NCBI GenBank assembly: GCA_013396915.1
Contig: VWZL01002834.1
Span: 952,508 to 1,016,507 of the forward strand
Length of the DNA: 64,000 bases
Source: Stercorarius parasiticus
Taxonomy: Eukaryota > Chordata > Aves > Charadriiformes > Stercorariidae
Reading direction: 5' to 3'
Shown: piece after piece, positions 25,640-39,000 of the stretch
How positions within the stretch are numbered: position 1 is the stretch's first letter
Layout: every line of letters starts with the position of its first letter
Program-made: the position numbers and the translations under genes
Notes under the pieces: model-generated
Told to the model about the DNA's origin: nothing
The model's input: the letters and a program-made list of their open reading frames with translations, nothing else
Database searches by the model: none

Positions 25640-28600
25640 TCTCCCTTGTGCTATACAGTAGTCTCTATCCTCCACCAGTGTTTCAGCATGTACAACAAGC
25701 AGAATTACCAGTAAAAGGAATAGTAGGGTAAAAGAATAGGGATTTTACTATGTATAAACATATATTTGTGTTAATATAGTTTGAAATTTTTTTTCTTCCT
25801 TGTGTCCTGTCACGTAACATTTACCCAGCGTAAAAGCAGGAATATTCACTGATTGAAAATGTCTTAAGTTTAAAAAGAAATTAGAGCTTTTAATTTTATG
25901 GGGAAAATGTATTCAATCACACGGGTCAATAACACATGAGTGTTCTGTACTTTTGCTGTGTCCTCTGTAGAGGTGAATAGCAAGAAATTGTCCCATCTGC
26001 TATAATAGTTTTAATAATATTCTGGTGAAAATATTCTGATTACTTTGCTGATAAGCTAAAAATGCACAAGAAGTATCCTGGGGTTGTGGGTTTATTTTCC
26101 GTAAACTTTTATGTGTAAATGGAGCAGGATTTTTTTTTTCCATTGCCACAGCAGATTTATAATTAAGAGGGTATCTACCAATAAACAGATATGGGTTCTC
26201 TTTTGCTCATATAAAGGAATGTGTATCTAATTCAAGCAGTGCTTAGGATCAGAACACTGCAATTTTTAATTCCTATTGAGAAGGTAGCATTAAAGGGTTA
26301 ATGGTTTAGACAGAAAGTGAAGTCTGTCATGAAGTCATTGAGAACAGTTTTAGTGGAAAGCCTTACTGTTGGAGTCTTGCCTGCCAAGGAAAGTTCCTTC
26401 ATAATAACAGAGAAATGCAAGGTACCTTCACTGCAAGTTTTTCACAGCACTTTGCTGATATGAAGGATGCTACCAGGTCCTCACATGAGATTTGGACATA
26501 CAAGGCAGAGCTTGCTGCCATGTCTCCAATGATTTTAAAGATATATCAGGGAGAGACCAGCTCTGGTAACTGGCTTCTGCTAAGTTGTTACACAGCATGT
26601 CCTACGGCATGCAGCCGATGGATTCAGGATTCACGCTGCCTGGTCAAAGTATCTTACGACAGTCCCTTCCAGTTTTCTGTGGTATAAATAGTAAATAAGA
26701 ATCACTGGGCTTTTACCTCTTCTAAAAGTGCAGGTCTTTGGAAACTGTTCAGAAAATGTCTCATATTTGCTCTTGATACTTGACATTTATTTCTAAAATG
26801 GCATCAATCTCAGGGTTAATATTAGAAAAATAGTAAAAATAGCAAAACAAATTAACAAGACTTGGAAAAATAAATCTAGCAAATTCATCCCGCAAAACCT
26901 GCCCCCCTTTATCCTTATAGTAAGCCTAAATAGAATTCTGCTTGTACCTCTAGTACTTCGAAGGACTGCAGCTTAGCCTAAAATTTTCTCTCTGGGGTCC
27001 TGTTGGTTAAGACCAAGTGCGGCTGCCCAATCTAGCAAGTCTCCTCACCTGATAACAGCCAGAGTCTTCAGCCTTTATTGAGAGTCTGTAACTACTCAGT
27101 GTTTGCATCATAAGATGCATACAAGAACAAAGAACTTTCACTTTAAAATTAAGTATTTCATAAAAAATTACCCAAAGATTGAAGGTTGTAAAAGTTCTGC
27201 CAACAGTGATGATGTCTCCAGCTGAGTCATCGGACAGAGTTATTTTGGGCCAGATTACTTTGGGCAAAGTACATGAACCCTCCTTAGGGTTCTACAGTAA
27301 GAACAACTTTTACTAGAGTCAATTATATAAAGATGTTCTTTAAGATAAGTTTATTTCTAAAGCAGATACAAGTTAGTTGTTTGCTTATTTGCGTGTGTTT
27401 TATCATACATGGTTAGGTAAACAGAACCACCAGGATTTACTTGTTACAACATAGTAGATTAAGCAGATAAATTTTACTGTTAAAATGACCAGCAAAATTG
27501 CATGAGTGAGAGTAGTGTGAATGTTATTTAAGATTTTTGCAGTACTTGCAGGATACCAGCTGTCCTGCCAGAACTACATGTAGCCTCAGGCAGAATGAAT
27601 CCTCAGGTAGAAACACGGTCTCTGAAATCTGTCATGAATTATTGAGATGTGTCAAGGTAAATCATATCATGTAACACAGAATCAGCTGATACTGCTCATT
27701 CCTCCTGGATGTCACAGAGCTTCTAAAATGTATACAAATTCAAATTTCACAAGTAAGTGAGGACTTTGAAGGCAAAACACCTGTATCTGTTCTCCTGTGC
27801 ATCTCAAAAGATTTTGACTGAGTCTGAATTTCATGCATAATACTACTGTGTCCTTAATGATTAATGATATTTACATAGAATATCGTAGTTCATATAATAC
27901 TCGTGTGGATGCTCTTTTACCACTTTTATAGTAAAAATAGTTTCAGCTGATTCCTAAAGACATATACCAGAAAATATTTAGTCAGGCATGGCAATAACTA
28001 CTCTGGTGGCCTCAATATAATTCTAAAAGCTAAGTGCTAAATATTCATCCTCTGATAGTAAAATTTCTAAAAAAAAAAAAGCGCCATCGAAATACATGAG
28101 TTATTTTATACAACGATATATTTCAAAGTGGTAATTGTCTTGTGGAATGAAGTCTTAGAACCAAGAGAAATGTTTCAAGAAAAAAAATAAACAGTTTGCC
28201 TCTATTACTCAGAGTATTTATCAAAGTATTTAGATATCCAGTTTGCTTGCAAGTTGAGTGTTTTTTTCCCTGTAGTATGCATGATTAACATCAGTAGTAC
28301 TATTATTAAACGAACATGGTAAATCATGGATGCATAGTCTTGTTTTAGATACTTTTGTTTGGAATTACAAAGTTAATTCTTAACTTTTAGACTGTGACAC
28401 CAAGAGGTTCTAAATGGATAAACAGTCCACAGCTAAAGAGGAGGTTAGGTGAGAAGACTAACAAATAGAATGTTAAGATGCATACTGTTTTTCAGGTAAG
28501 CAAAGCATGTTAAATACTTGTAAACCAATACAGTGAACAGCTAAGGACCAAAATAATGAGCATAACATTGCTTTCTTTCCTCTGCAACATTACTGTGACA

Positions 28601-29144
28601 AAATACAGTTAGACCATGTATAACTACCTTCGGTAAACAATGTTTTGCTATTGCTTACAACTAGACTAGAGATACTAAAGGACGTGGATAAACTAAAGCT
28701 CCATGTTGGCACCAAAGTAGGATCAGGGTAGGTATGTATACATGCCTGTGTGCATTGGCTTTGTTTTGAATCCACATTTTTGCAGCCTCCTGTTTCTTTT
28801 TGCATCATCTTTGTTATTCCTTTAGCTGCAGCCTTTTTATACACTTCTATTCTCACCTCTTCTGCATCAGACAAGCCACCTGCCTTCACTTAAGCACACC
28901 TCTTTTCTCTCATCTCTTTCTCAGTGCTGCTTCTGTCTCCAGTCAGCTCGTAACATTCATAACAGCACCTACTAGGTTTCTTTTCTAAACAGCTGCTGTA
29001 CTGTGGAAGTTCATCGTTCTCCTTCACATCACAGAAACTCCAGGTTGAGAAGTAGACCCTGGCAGGCATGTTAGTTTGCTGGGATCGCTTGCTATCCAGT
29101 AGTCCAGTCTCATTTAATTGCCTATCAGTTTGTTCCTACCAACT

Positions 29145-30110
29145 CATAGAAGAAACGAGGTTAGAAAGGACCTTTGGAGGTTATCTAGTCCAGCCGCTTC
29201 AAAGTGGACTGATTTCTATATTAGGTCAACTTGCTCAGGGGCTTGTCCAAGAAAGTTTTGGAAATCCCTAAGATTGGGGACTTCCAGCACGTCCAGCTTC
29301 TCTGGGCAATCTGTAAATGTTTCACCACCTACAGTAAAGCATTTTCCCATCTTCATCTAACATGATTTTTTAGCCACACTTTGTGTCCCTTGCACCTTAT
29401 TTTTACTGTGCGTCTCTTGAGGGAAGAAGTCAGTGTCTTTGCTGTCCTCCCCTTTAGCTAGTGGAAGAATACAAATTAGTCCCCTCCTTTGCCTTCTTAG
29501 GGCTGAATCTTTGTTCCCTCAGCCTGTACTCCATACATCATATGCTCCAGCCCCAAATCTCTGGACTCTCTTCAGTTTGTCAGTGTAGCACTGAGGGCGC
29601 AGTGTTAGACAGAGGACTCGAGATGCTACCCTGCAAGGGCCAAGTACAGGGCCATCAATTCTCTCAGTCTCTTGACTAAGTTTTTAGTAATGCAGCCCAC
29701 AGTGTGGTTTGCCTTCACTATGTAAGGGCACACTACTAACTCATGTTAGGTAATTGTATATAAAGTTACTACCTAACCAGTTAGTTCTGCCTCTGCACTG
29801 GTACATGGAGTTGTTCCATTCCAGGTACAGGACTAGGTGTTTTATTTTGTTGAACTTCAAAAGGTCTGTTTCTTCTTTTGTGTTAACTTGCAAGTTCTTT
29901 GGCAGCAGGTGCCTAGCATGTACTCCAGCAGGTCCAGGACAATGTCAGGTTTGCGGTAGTAATTACTGTGATATCTGATACGTAGTTTCTGCTTTTTTTG
30001 AACATTTAATCACACATTATTGCCATTGTTCCTTCCCAGTCTCTCGAGTTCATCGTCAAGTTTTAGGTTACAAGCATCACTCAGAACTAAAAGCTTCTAG
30101 AGTACAGCAG
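29145..30110 (-). mobile_element. CR1 LINE fragment of about 1 kb, older copy
   Basis: Antisense CR1 starting at the left with a worn 3' tail ('aactcatagaagaaacgagg', then 'gttagaaaggacctttggag'). Next come 'ttatctagtccagccgcttc' and a shared block near 29555 ('ctctggactctcttcagttt'). After that are 'gccaagtacagggcc' and, near 29840, 'ttttgttgaacttcaaaagg'. The far end near 30030 ('cagtctctcgagttcatcg') matches the usual position of 'cagcctgtcc' in other copies. There are many indels and no open reading frame. Confidence 0.8.
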
Positions 30111-31757
30111 GCACTTAAGTTCCCCCTCCATGAACGCTATTAACTTTCACATAATTCAGTTAACATATATAATTTACCTAGTAACTCCCAGTTACTAAAC
30201 GGCTGCATAGGCAGTTGCTTATGTCTTCTCTGAATCCTGATTCTCTCTTCAAGCTATTATGCTTCCAGTTCTGGAAAGAAAGAAAAAGTGCTGATCTGTC
30301 AGTTAAGTTACAATTTCAGAGGAAGGCTTTAGTGGAAAGGATTGGTTTGGGGTAAGCTACTTTCATAAAATTTGCCATAACTGTTCAACTGCTGAATCAC
30401 TGTTGGATCAGTATGAGCTGGTATTTTCTCCCCTGTATGGGGAGGAGGATAGACTAAGTCCCTGAAATTGTTCACCGAGAGAGCAGTCATACAGGGAAAA
30501 CACAAGCTCTTCAGCAAAACATGAGGACAGAAGGATGTTTGGTTAATATATTTTCTTTCTCTCAGTAATCTAACTACATTGTGGATATCTTTCTACACTA
30601 TATATTTCACTGTTTTTCTAGTTGCCTCTTTCCATGGAAGGGTGAGGCATTCACAGTTTGGTCTTTTATTTAAAATTTTTTTTAAAAGACACTGTATTTG
30701 TGTTTTTGCAACTTTAATTTCTTTGTATCAAAACTGAAAGTGAACATAAAGCTTTTTTATTATCAAGCTTAATGGCTACATTTAGGCTTTTGTTAGAAAA
30801 GTGGCAAAAAAAGGTTTTAGCTTGACATTTGACCCTCCTAATTTTAATTTTTATATTGCCAATGCTTGCAAACCATTTTTAATTCTTTTTTTTCCTGCAA
30901 GAAAAACAGGTATTAGTGCAAGTAGCAGGGCTCAGAAATGGAGCCTTTTTCATGTAGATGCGAAGTTCTTTTAAAAGAATGTTTTAATTCATTGGAAACA
31001 GAGTCACTTGCCAGCTGGAATAGAAAATAACTTAATTTTCATATATATAGGCAGAAATTCAGATACGTGCTCCCACAAGGAGAATTCTACTAGTCATCTG
31101 ATTAAAAGTTTGTGTAAAACTCTAAACTTCTGGTGATGGCTTTCTTTTGTAATGGTTTTAGTTGACTTACTGCTGGACTGTACAAAGCCATTTCTGAAAC
31201 GTTTCTTTCATGCTGTAGAATGCCTTGTAGTCATGGAAGCTGTGAAGATTAATTCCTCTGATTAGAGCAATTATATGCGCACATCCTAATAGAATTTTAT
31301 AAATTGAAGACCAAGAAAGTGTGTTCCATCTGAAACAGTGAGCCTCTACTGTTTCTGTATAACTCTTTTGTGCTGACATGTTAGTTATACCTCATATATA
31401 GGTAAACAAATTGTGTATGTAGGACAAAACAATTTACTAATAGAAACACAAATATATTTTTAGACCTTCCTGTCTCAGTATCTCTAAGTGTAACTAGTAG
31501 TTCCTTGAAAACAATGAGTCCTTGAGAAATTGTAAGTAATAGTTGTTGCTACTTCACTATTTTTCTTCTACTCCTTTGCAAGAGTAGAATTAATTCCTTG
31601 CATTTTAGCAATCTTACAAATAGTCTAGCAGTTATATCAGGGTACCGAATACTAGTTGGTACCAGTACTACAATGCTTAAAGTTGAGGCAAAAAAGTGGA
31701 GGGATAAAGAGATGTTTGTTGGTTGAGCAAGGAGCTTAATGAGGAACATAAGCTCCT

Positions 31758-31785
31758 TGTACATAGCCAAATGTACATAGCCAAA
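31758..31785. repeat. Perfect 14-bp tandem duplication
   Basis: The 14-mer tgtacatagccaaa occurs twice, head to tail, without a mismatch (31758-31771 and 31772-31785). It looks like a recent slippage or target-site-like duplication with nothing between the copies. Confidence 0.9.
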
Positions 31786-32099
31786 GGCAGCTTAATAAAA
31801 TGGCGACATAGTCAAATACAGCAAAATCATGAATAAGGCAGATATAAACTGATCTATCTACCTAATCCATCCAGGACTAGAAGAAAGTCAGCTGCAAAAT
31901 CACAGCATATAGTACAGCAAATACAACTTGTCATTACAATAGGATTGTATCTCTTGTGCCAGAAAGAGCCATCTTTTGTCTTTAACCTTTAGGGACTTTT
32001 ATACTCAGATGACAAAGTGAGTTCAGGACTCGCAAGTATTAGCTCCTGTCAACAGAGACATAAGGAGTATAAATAAAGCAAGAGGGGTCCAGGCAGTAA

Positions 32100-33060
32100 T
32101 TTAAAAGCTTCCGGGCCAGTTTACCTAGGCAGTTGGGAAGCCTGTGGCCGGGTAGTCTCCTTTGGGTATGACAGACCAAGGCAAAACTGTACCTCTCTGA
32201 GCAGCATTAGGCCCAGCATAAAGCCAGTTGCAGTGCCACCTCACAGCAGTTGAGATTGTGCTCTGTAGACATTCACCACTTATCAAGGACAGGCAGAGGT
32301 GGTGATGGCTGGCTGGCAAGGGGAAGCTCTCAGCCCAGAGCTAACAGCTACCTGCTCAGTTGCAGACTCCTGCAGGGTCAGCTGGTACCACCACTCTGAC
32401 TGGGGCTGCTCATTTTCCATCCATGGTCATCTTCCTCCTTGTCCTTCAGGCAGCAGGAGTCAGGTCCTGAGGTTGTGCGGATACAGGCCAGCGTCAGGGA
32501 GCAGCAGGGCCCAGCTGCTCCCTACAGGAGACAAGCCAGGATCCAAGGGTAATCCCAGTGCAGACAGAGCTTGCACTGAGCACAGCTCAATCCAACAGCA
32601 TCGGAGAGTGGCAAGGAGCGCAGGGTGCTGGTAACAAGATCCATCAGCAGTCCCAGACAAGGTAAGCAGTGAAGCAGATGTATGGTCCATCCGGGAGCAA
32701 AAGGAGAAGGGGCTAAAGCCAAACTCCAGCATGTACATGAGGGGTCCATCCAGGAGACAAGCTACTGGTAAGGTAGGTCTAAAGTCCATCCTGAGTGTAG
32801 GGCTAGAAACAGGGCTGGAGACAGGTATGGCTGTGATTCAGGTCAAGGCTTGGGGGGGTGCAGGCCAGAGCTTAAATGGAGGTCTTAGGCTAGTGGGCAG
32901 AGATGGTGGGAGGGGGCCTCAGGTGAGTCTGGTCAGGACCATTTAAGCCTGTTAGTGCACTCAGGCCCATGGCAGTTGGAGCAGAGGAGAGGCTTCTCCT
33001 CTGTCCCTTTTCTTGGTCCATTCTGGTGTCTGAGGCCCACTCAGAAGGGGAAACCAAGAA
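32100..33060. repeat. GC-rich block with degenerate GTCCA-type repetition (possible dispersed repeat)
   Basis: A block clearly richer in G and C than its AT-rich flanks. Within it, similar phrases recur: 'ggtccatccgggagcaaaag' at 32684, 'ggtccatccaggagacaagc' at 32743 and 'agtccatcctgagtgtaggg' at 32783. 'aggagacaagcc' near 32526 resembles the second of these. 'gggctagaaacagggctgga' follows near 32800. A perfect 8-bp hairpin with a 4-base loop lies at 32983-33002. Several overlapping open frames of 60-111 codons on both strands reflect the low density of stop codons in GC-rich DNA. It may be an old LTR or VNTR-bearing dispersed repeat; I cannot name it. Boundaries are rough. Confidence 0.5.
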
Positions 33061-36000
33061 GATAGTGTCCAAACTGGATATGAGGTGACATATTACAATT
33101 TGCTATTCTTATTCTAATGTTCAGGGAAGTGACAGTTTTTGTAGCATTGTCCAATTGGCAAGTCATTGAGCCTGCCTTTTGAACTTCAACGGCTTGACCT
33201 GAGACTTGTTTTTCTGTTTATTTTGCTCAAGCTGCTTTTGGGTAAGAATGCCCAGCAATGTCTCCTAGAGAAATAAAGAAGTAGTCATTAAAAAGGCAAA
33301 GCACCTCTCCCAGCTTTTTTTTTACCCTTTAAAATAGAGGCCTGTTTTTATGGAATTTATTTGCTATATTTTGTACACGCTATATATTTTTTGCTATAAC
33401 ACCATATGTTCAGGTTCCTCCTGAATTAATTAGCAGAAATTAGAAGCTCAAACCTTTGGAGGTTTCCAAGAAATAAAGACTGGAAACTTTTGCGATTATC
33501 AGCCCCTTCATTGGAAGTGTAGTCACATCAGTGAATTAATTATGACCAGAAAATTCACATAAAATATTAGGTAGGTTTTTTTCCTGTGAATTTAATGCTG
33601 ACTTAACTGAAAGTTTTGCTTACTTCTACACATTCAGAGTATTCTGTACACCTGCATTTCTCTTGACTATTTATTGTCCAAGGATGAAGAAAACAGGTTT
33701 ATGGCAGTTACTTCACTGTTGACCTGGCTGGTGTTTGTGAAATCGGCTGGAGTTTAATCGTCAAGGCAGAGTTTGTGAACTTGGTAATACAGGTAGTACA
33801 CAATGTGGGTACATAAGAATGAGTAGTAACTGTTAAAAGAAAAGAAGACAAATAGTAATTGCAGATAGTGAAATAGAAAGGAAAGAAATCAGTGGGATGT
33901 TATTTTATAAAGTGAAAGGGAGTGCGTTTGATGCTGTGTAGGCTTTGCAGTGCTGGTCACCACAATTTGCCGATACTGTTCAGAGGTTTGCCCGTGATTA
34001 CCGGGATGAGACATATCTAGTAAAGTGGTGTCATTTTCTGGGCTGCTGCTCTGATCTTAGTGAGGAGGCAAGTGGGCCATCTGGAGAAAGGGCAACGAGG
34101 AATGCTTGTAGTCAGGGACTTAGCTGCCCTCTTCTTCCCTCTTCTTTACCCTTAGAAGCAATGCTATCAACTTTGTAGATGTAGGTGAAGGCACAGTACA
34201 CTCTAAAAAGCAGGTTTAGCAAAGACTTCAGAGGATTATTTACTGTTATTTTCCCCTCGTCCCTAAGCTGAGTTACAGACCAGTTGCTTGACAGCACGGT
34301 AGCACTTGCTATAGTCACCCTCCTCAGTGCAGATGAAGGCATGGTTATTTTCGAGACATAAGGCCTTCATCTTCATAAAATTCTTTTTCCTCCCCCTGTT
34401 CACCCTACCAAATGTCTGACTTACTTCTGAGTGATCAATCCACAGGAAATAATTTCAGTTGAACCTTTGGTGTCTTTATGACCAAGAGTCAAGCTAGGAT
34501 GGAGTTGCCATCTAATAAAATGTAATTGTTCCCAGAAGCTGCAGGGCTACAGCCTTACTGTATTTTCGGTATGATTCATTTTACTTAGTATCCTTTTGGT
34601 TTAGTTTTCTTTTTTGAATATGCATACTTCTGAGAAAAACTATTCACAAATGCTCACCTTGGGAGCACGGTGAACAACAGAAACGGTGCTGAACTGATGT
34701 GTTTTCTGCTAAAAATATGACTGGAGTCTGTTCCAACCTTTTCTAATTAAACCAGGACCTTTCAGGGTTCACACAGCCTACCAATGGTTTTCACACTTCT
34801 TTTTTCAACACTATACAGCATTTTTTAACACAGATTTTTTCTTCAGTGCCTTTGGCAGCTGGTGTTTTGGTGTCCTTGGAGATGAAATGTCTTTTTCCTT
34901 AAAATGGCACTGGTAGTGGCAGTCAGCCTCTCATAGCATGCCTCAGACCTGATGTAGTACTACTATTCCTAAAGGTTAGTGAATAGTTTTACGTCTCCAT
35001 CCTACTGTATTCTTGACACCTTTGAGATACAATACTGTAGGGCAGAAAGAGGCATGCCCATACCAAGCCTCTGGCCCAAACTCCTGACTGACCTGACACC
35101 GGCTGAGAGCAGATTTTAGCTTTCTTAGTATAAAGGTGGCATGTCCCTGTGTTCTGTGTAGAGACATACCTCTGGGTTGCTGGAAAGAAGGTCAAATGAT
35201 TCTGTGATGGACAAAGCTTGTGTTTGGATGGACTGGCTTGTAGTGCTAGATCTTCTGTAAGCCAGATGGCCACCAGTCACCGTTATTGCAGTGGAGTATA
35301 GTTTCTGATTTTCACCATTCAGGTCAGCTTCCCACTTGCACCTGGATGACTTGACCCCTAGTTCTCTTACTGTCCTGAGGAAGGTCTGTCTCTCCCTAGA
35401 GTTGAAGGTAAACTGCATAAGCTAGGACTAAAATGAAGAAGATACATGATCATTTACTCTAACAACTTTGATTTATGTTTAGCATTAGGCAGTAGTTTAT
35501 TTTCAGAGTTCTTTCATTGGTTTAAACATCCTCTTTTTCCTGTTGGCTGAATCATCTATGTAGAGCAGCATATTCTTCAGTGAGTAATGGATGAGAAGCC
35601 TCTTCTGTATGTATGGGGCTGTGGTAATTACTAGGCATATTGTAATACTCTGCTTTTAAATAACTTTTTTTGGCTAAATAGTTATAAACAGATCACAGTT
35701 CCCAGTTAATTTAGCACTTCAGGGTTTCTATACCGGAATATACATTATTCCATTTCTCTCTCTTGTATGTCTTCGTTAATGCTGTCTGGTCTCTGTCTAT
35801 ATTGCTTTTCAAGTGGGCTAGTGAGGGGTAGCGGATGAGGATAACATGAATATTCTAAAAGTCATTTCCTTAAAGAGTTCTCCGTGCTTATACGGGAAGG
35901 CATGAGCTGCAGGCATCAGATGCTGGATATTTGTTGCTAGCAACTGTGAGAGCTTGATGCGATGCTACATCAGGGGTTTTGCTGTCATGGTGTGGGTAAC

Positions 36001-39000
36001 ACAGGATATGGTAGGAAAAAGTTGCTTCCGAAGAAGTTACTGCTGTTGGAAGGGGTATTGCAAGTGTTCACTCAGTATTTCCTCTAATTTTTCTCATACG
36101 CCTAAAATGTGTTGTTTGCTATTCTGAATATTCAGCAGCAGCTATAAATGTTTAGGTCATACCCGGATTAATCATTCCAGTTTATCTGTGTCAAGAATGT
36201 TCTGTTTTTCACGTATGGTTGGTTTTGCAGCTTTCCTTTACACAAGCCATAAATTTGGTTTTGGCACTTGCAGTTCAATGTAGATTAATAAGAGAGTCAG
36301 TGAGTTACTTAGAGAATCTTATCCTTCTTTTCTTACACCTTTTTTAACTGACTGTGGGATGTGTTTGGATTTTTTCCTCAAAGGATACTTTCAGAGTAGT
36401 CCAACGAATTCTTTCCAAGAGCAGATCTTGTCTACAATATGGCAGGCACTGAGGCCCCACCATAACCGTAAAGCTCTCTCGGTGCACCTCACGTGACATC
36501 TGGCTCGTGTTCTTTGAACAGCTAGTTGTTGGAATTGCGAATGGACATCACCTCCTTGCTCTTCTGCATTCCCAAGCGAGAACCACTCAGATAAGGTCTC
36601 ACCTTGGCTCCTGCCAATAGTTTAAGAAAACAGAAGGTGAGTGGAAGGAAGAATTGTTATGGAAATACTGTAGAGGGAAGTCTCTTCTCAATCACAGTGC
36701 CATTCTTCATGTCTTCACTGCAGTGTGGAGCCTACATCTTGTGTGTCCTTTTCAGAGTCAGGCTGTGCAGTGTTTGGCTGAGTGAATGTTACTAGCACTT
36801 GAACAAAATTTGGAAGAGTTGTCTTTCCAACAAAGACAAGCCATGCTGAAAAGCTATACAGCCCCATAATTCTGCTCATGCAGCAAGAGCACCATTATAA
36901 ATGTAAAGATAAATATATGAGTAAAAATGGCTGTTTAATGGGATGCTTAATTGTGATAAAAGCAGCTTTTCTCATCAGTAAAGCAGGGTTATTAATATAG
37001 GAAGAGAACTTCTTATGGCCAGGGACAGAGCACAAGCCTCAGAGCAGAAACCCTCAGGATTTTGTCAGGATTTCAGTGAACAAGCAGCTGTCTGTACTGC
37101 GTTGCCTGCCAAGCCAGTAGCTTATTCCAGAAGTTGTCTGCAAATTTAAGTCCTGTAGGCTGAAGAAACAAGCTGCAGCTGTAGTTTTAGGCCTTAGAAT
37201 AAAGTATGGTTTAATTCTGATGAAAAAATAGACAAAGTGGCAGTTTTACTCAGGCCTGTCGTTACTTTCTGGGCATGTTGTATTCAACTCAAATATTCTC
37301 AGAGGATACTTCCCCTGTTCAGTCCTAGGAAATTTCAACTGCTGTGATATAATTTAAAAATCTCATTCACCAGAGCGCCTGTGCCAAACTTATTTTCCAG
37401 TGCTTTCATCCTGACATAGCAAAGTGACAGTGACATTTGCTGATGGCAGGTAATTTGCCCTCTTGAATTATCTTAATTGTATTGAATATAATTTTCTGCA
37501 GAAACTGTATGTCCATTAAGAAAAGTTTCTAGCCTTCTTGGTTGTTAGGAAGACCTTTGAAGTACATAATGAATGCAACCAGGAACGGCCTTTCTTGCTG
37601 AGGTTGCACCAGGCAGCTCAAAACAGTAAGGAACGATCTATGTAGGACCCAAATTCTGGGTCTAATTCACAGTCTCTGCAGCCAAGCATTTCAGCAGGTG
37701 AGTTCTTGCATCACTGCAGGGAAGGAAATCCCTTCCTCACCCCCAGCATTCTGCAGCAGGAATGATGGATGCTCTCTCTTGCCAGTCAGTAGCAAATTCC
37801 TTATTCTTAAGATGGTGAGGGGAAAAAAAAGTGAGCTAAGCAGCTTTGCATACTACTACAAGCAGACATAACTGCCAGAGGGTATACATTGTAGCAAACA
37901 GCCTCCATGTTAATATGTTAATAGTAAGTTTTCCCACATCTTTGCTCTTTTTGGTGTTTTTTTCATCAGTGATGGATTCTAGCCAGTGACCATGTTCTCC
38001 TCTTATCTCTCACCACCGTGTGGCTGCACGAGAGCTTTCTTACTGATGTTTGATGAGCAGACCAGGAATTAAGAGCTTCCATGTTTTAACTGCTCTTTTC
38101 TTAGACTCATATAGTCAGTGTTGAGAACTCACAACATTGTTACAAATCTTTCTATGTATATTACTTCATATCTGTGCACTTGAGATACGTTACTGTAGGT
38201 GAAACTTACCTCCAGTGTTTTTTAAGTAAGTTTCATGTCTCTTGGGCTAATCCTGAAAATGTGACCCCTGAAGGCCTGGAAAACAGAAAGTAAATACAAA
38301 GAACCTCACTTCTATTATTTCAAGTCTCATGGTACTTATTCTAGTTCTGTGATATTTTCGAGCCTGACTCATGATATTTGAATGCTTGAGGCTGACAATA
38401 CTAAGATTTCATTCACACGCTCTATGTTACACTGACTTTACATGTAAAGTAGTTAAGAGCAATGAGGAGAGCCCACCATGAAAAATACGGGAGGTTTGGG
38501 AGGATGGGAAGATCATGACCCTTTTCCTTTGTTTCTGTAGGGCTGTTCATAACTCTTGAGTCGTCAACAGTATGAATGAGAATTTGTTTACTTACTTTTT
38601 TTTCAAAGCATGAACAAGGCAAGTATCAAATTGATAAAGTACAATGAAAATACTACAATCTGTCTCTAAAACTATTCTTTGCCATTATGCAAATTATATA
38701 TTTTTATGCTAAAATTCTGAGATTAGTTTCTTCTTTGCATAGCATTTTAAAGCCAGGTACTTTTTCAGTAAGAGTCAAGTAAGGAGTGCAGTCATGAAGA
38801 CTACCTAGGACTGAAACAGCTGCTTCTGGTCATGCCTATGAGGCAATTGTAATATGGAGGAAGTAAAATTAAAAAACATATTTACTGTTTTGACTCAAAA
38901 AAACAAAACACACACAACCCCCAAACCCCCAGCCCTTGAAATGCAACAAATAGTATGATGCTAGGTAGTGTTTTAGCTCTGAAGAGTTGTATCTGAAGGA

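Noticed and set aside
32299..32789. Overlapping open frames on both strands (109 and 111 codons)
   Set aside because: Located in the GC-rich repetitive block; openness on both strands is compositional.
35160..35215. Possible sense-oriented CR1 tail ('gattctgtgatgg' after 'gaaggtcaaat')
   Set aside because: Only one octamer-like match and no body of the element; too short to support.
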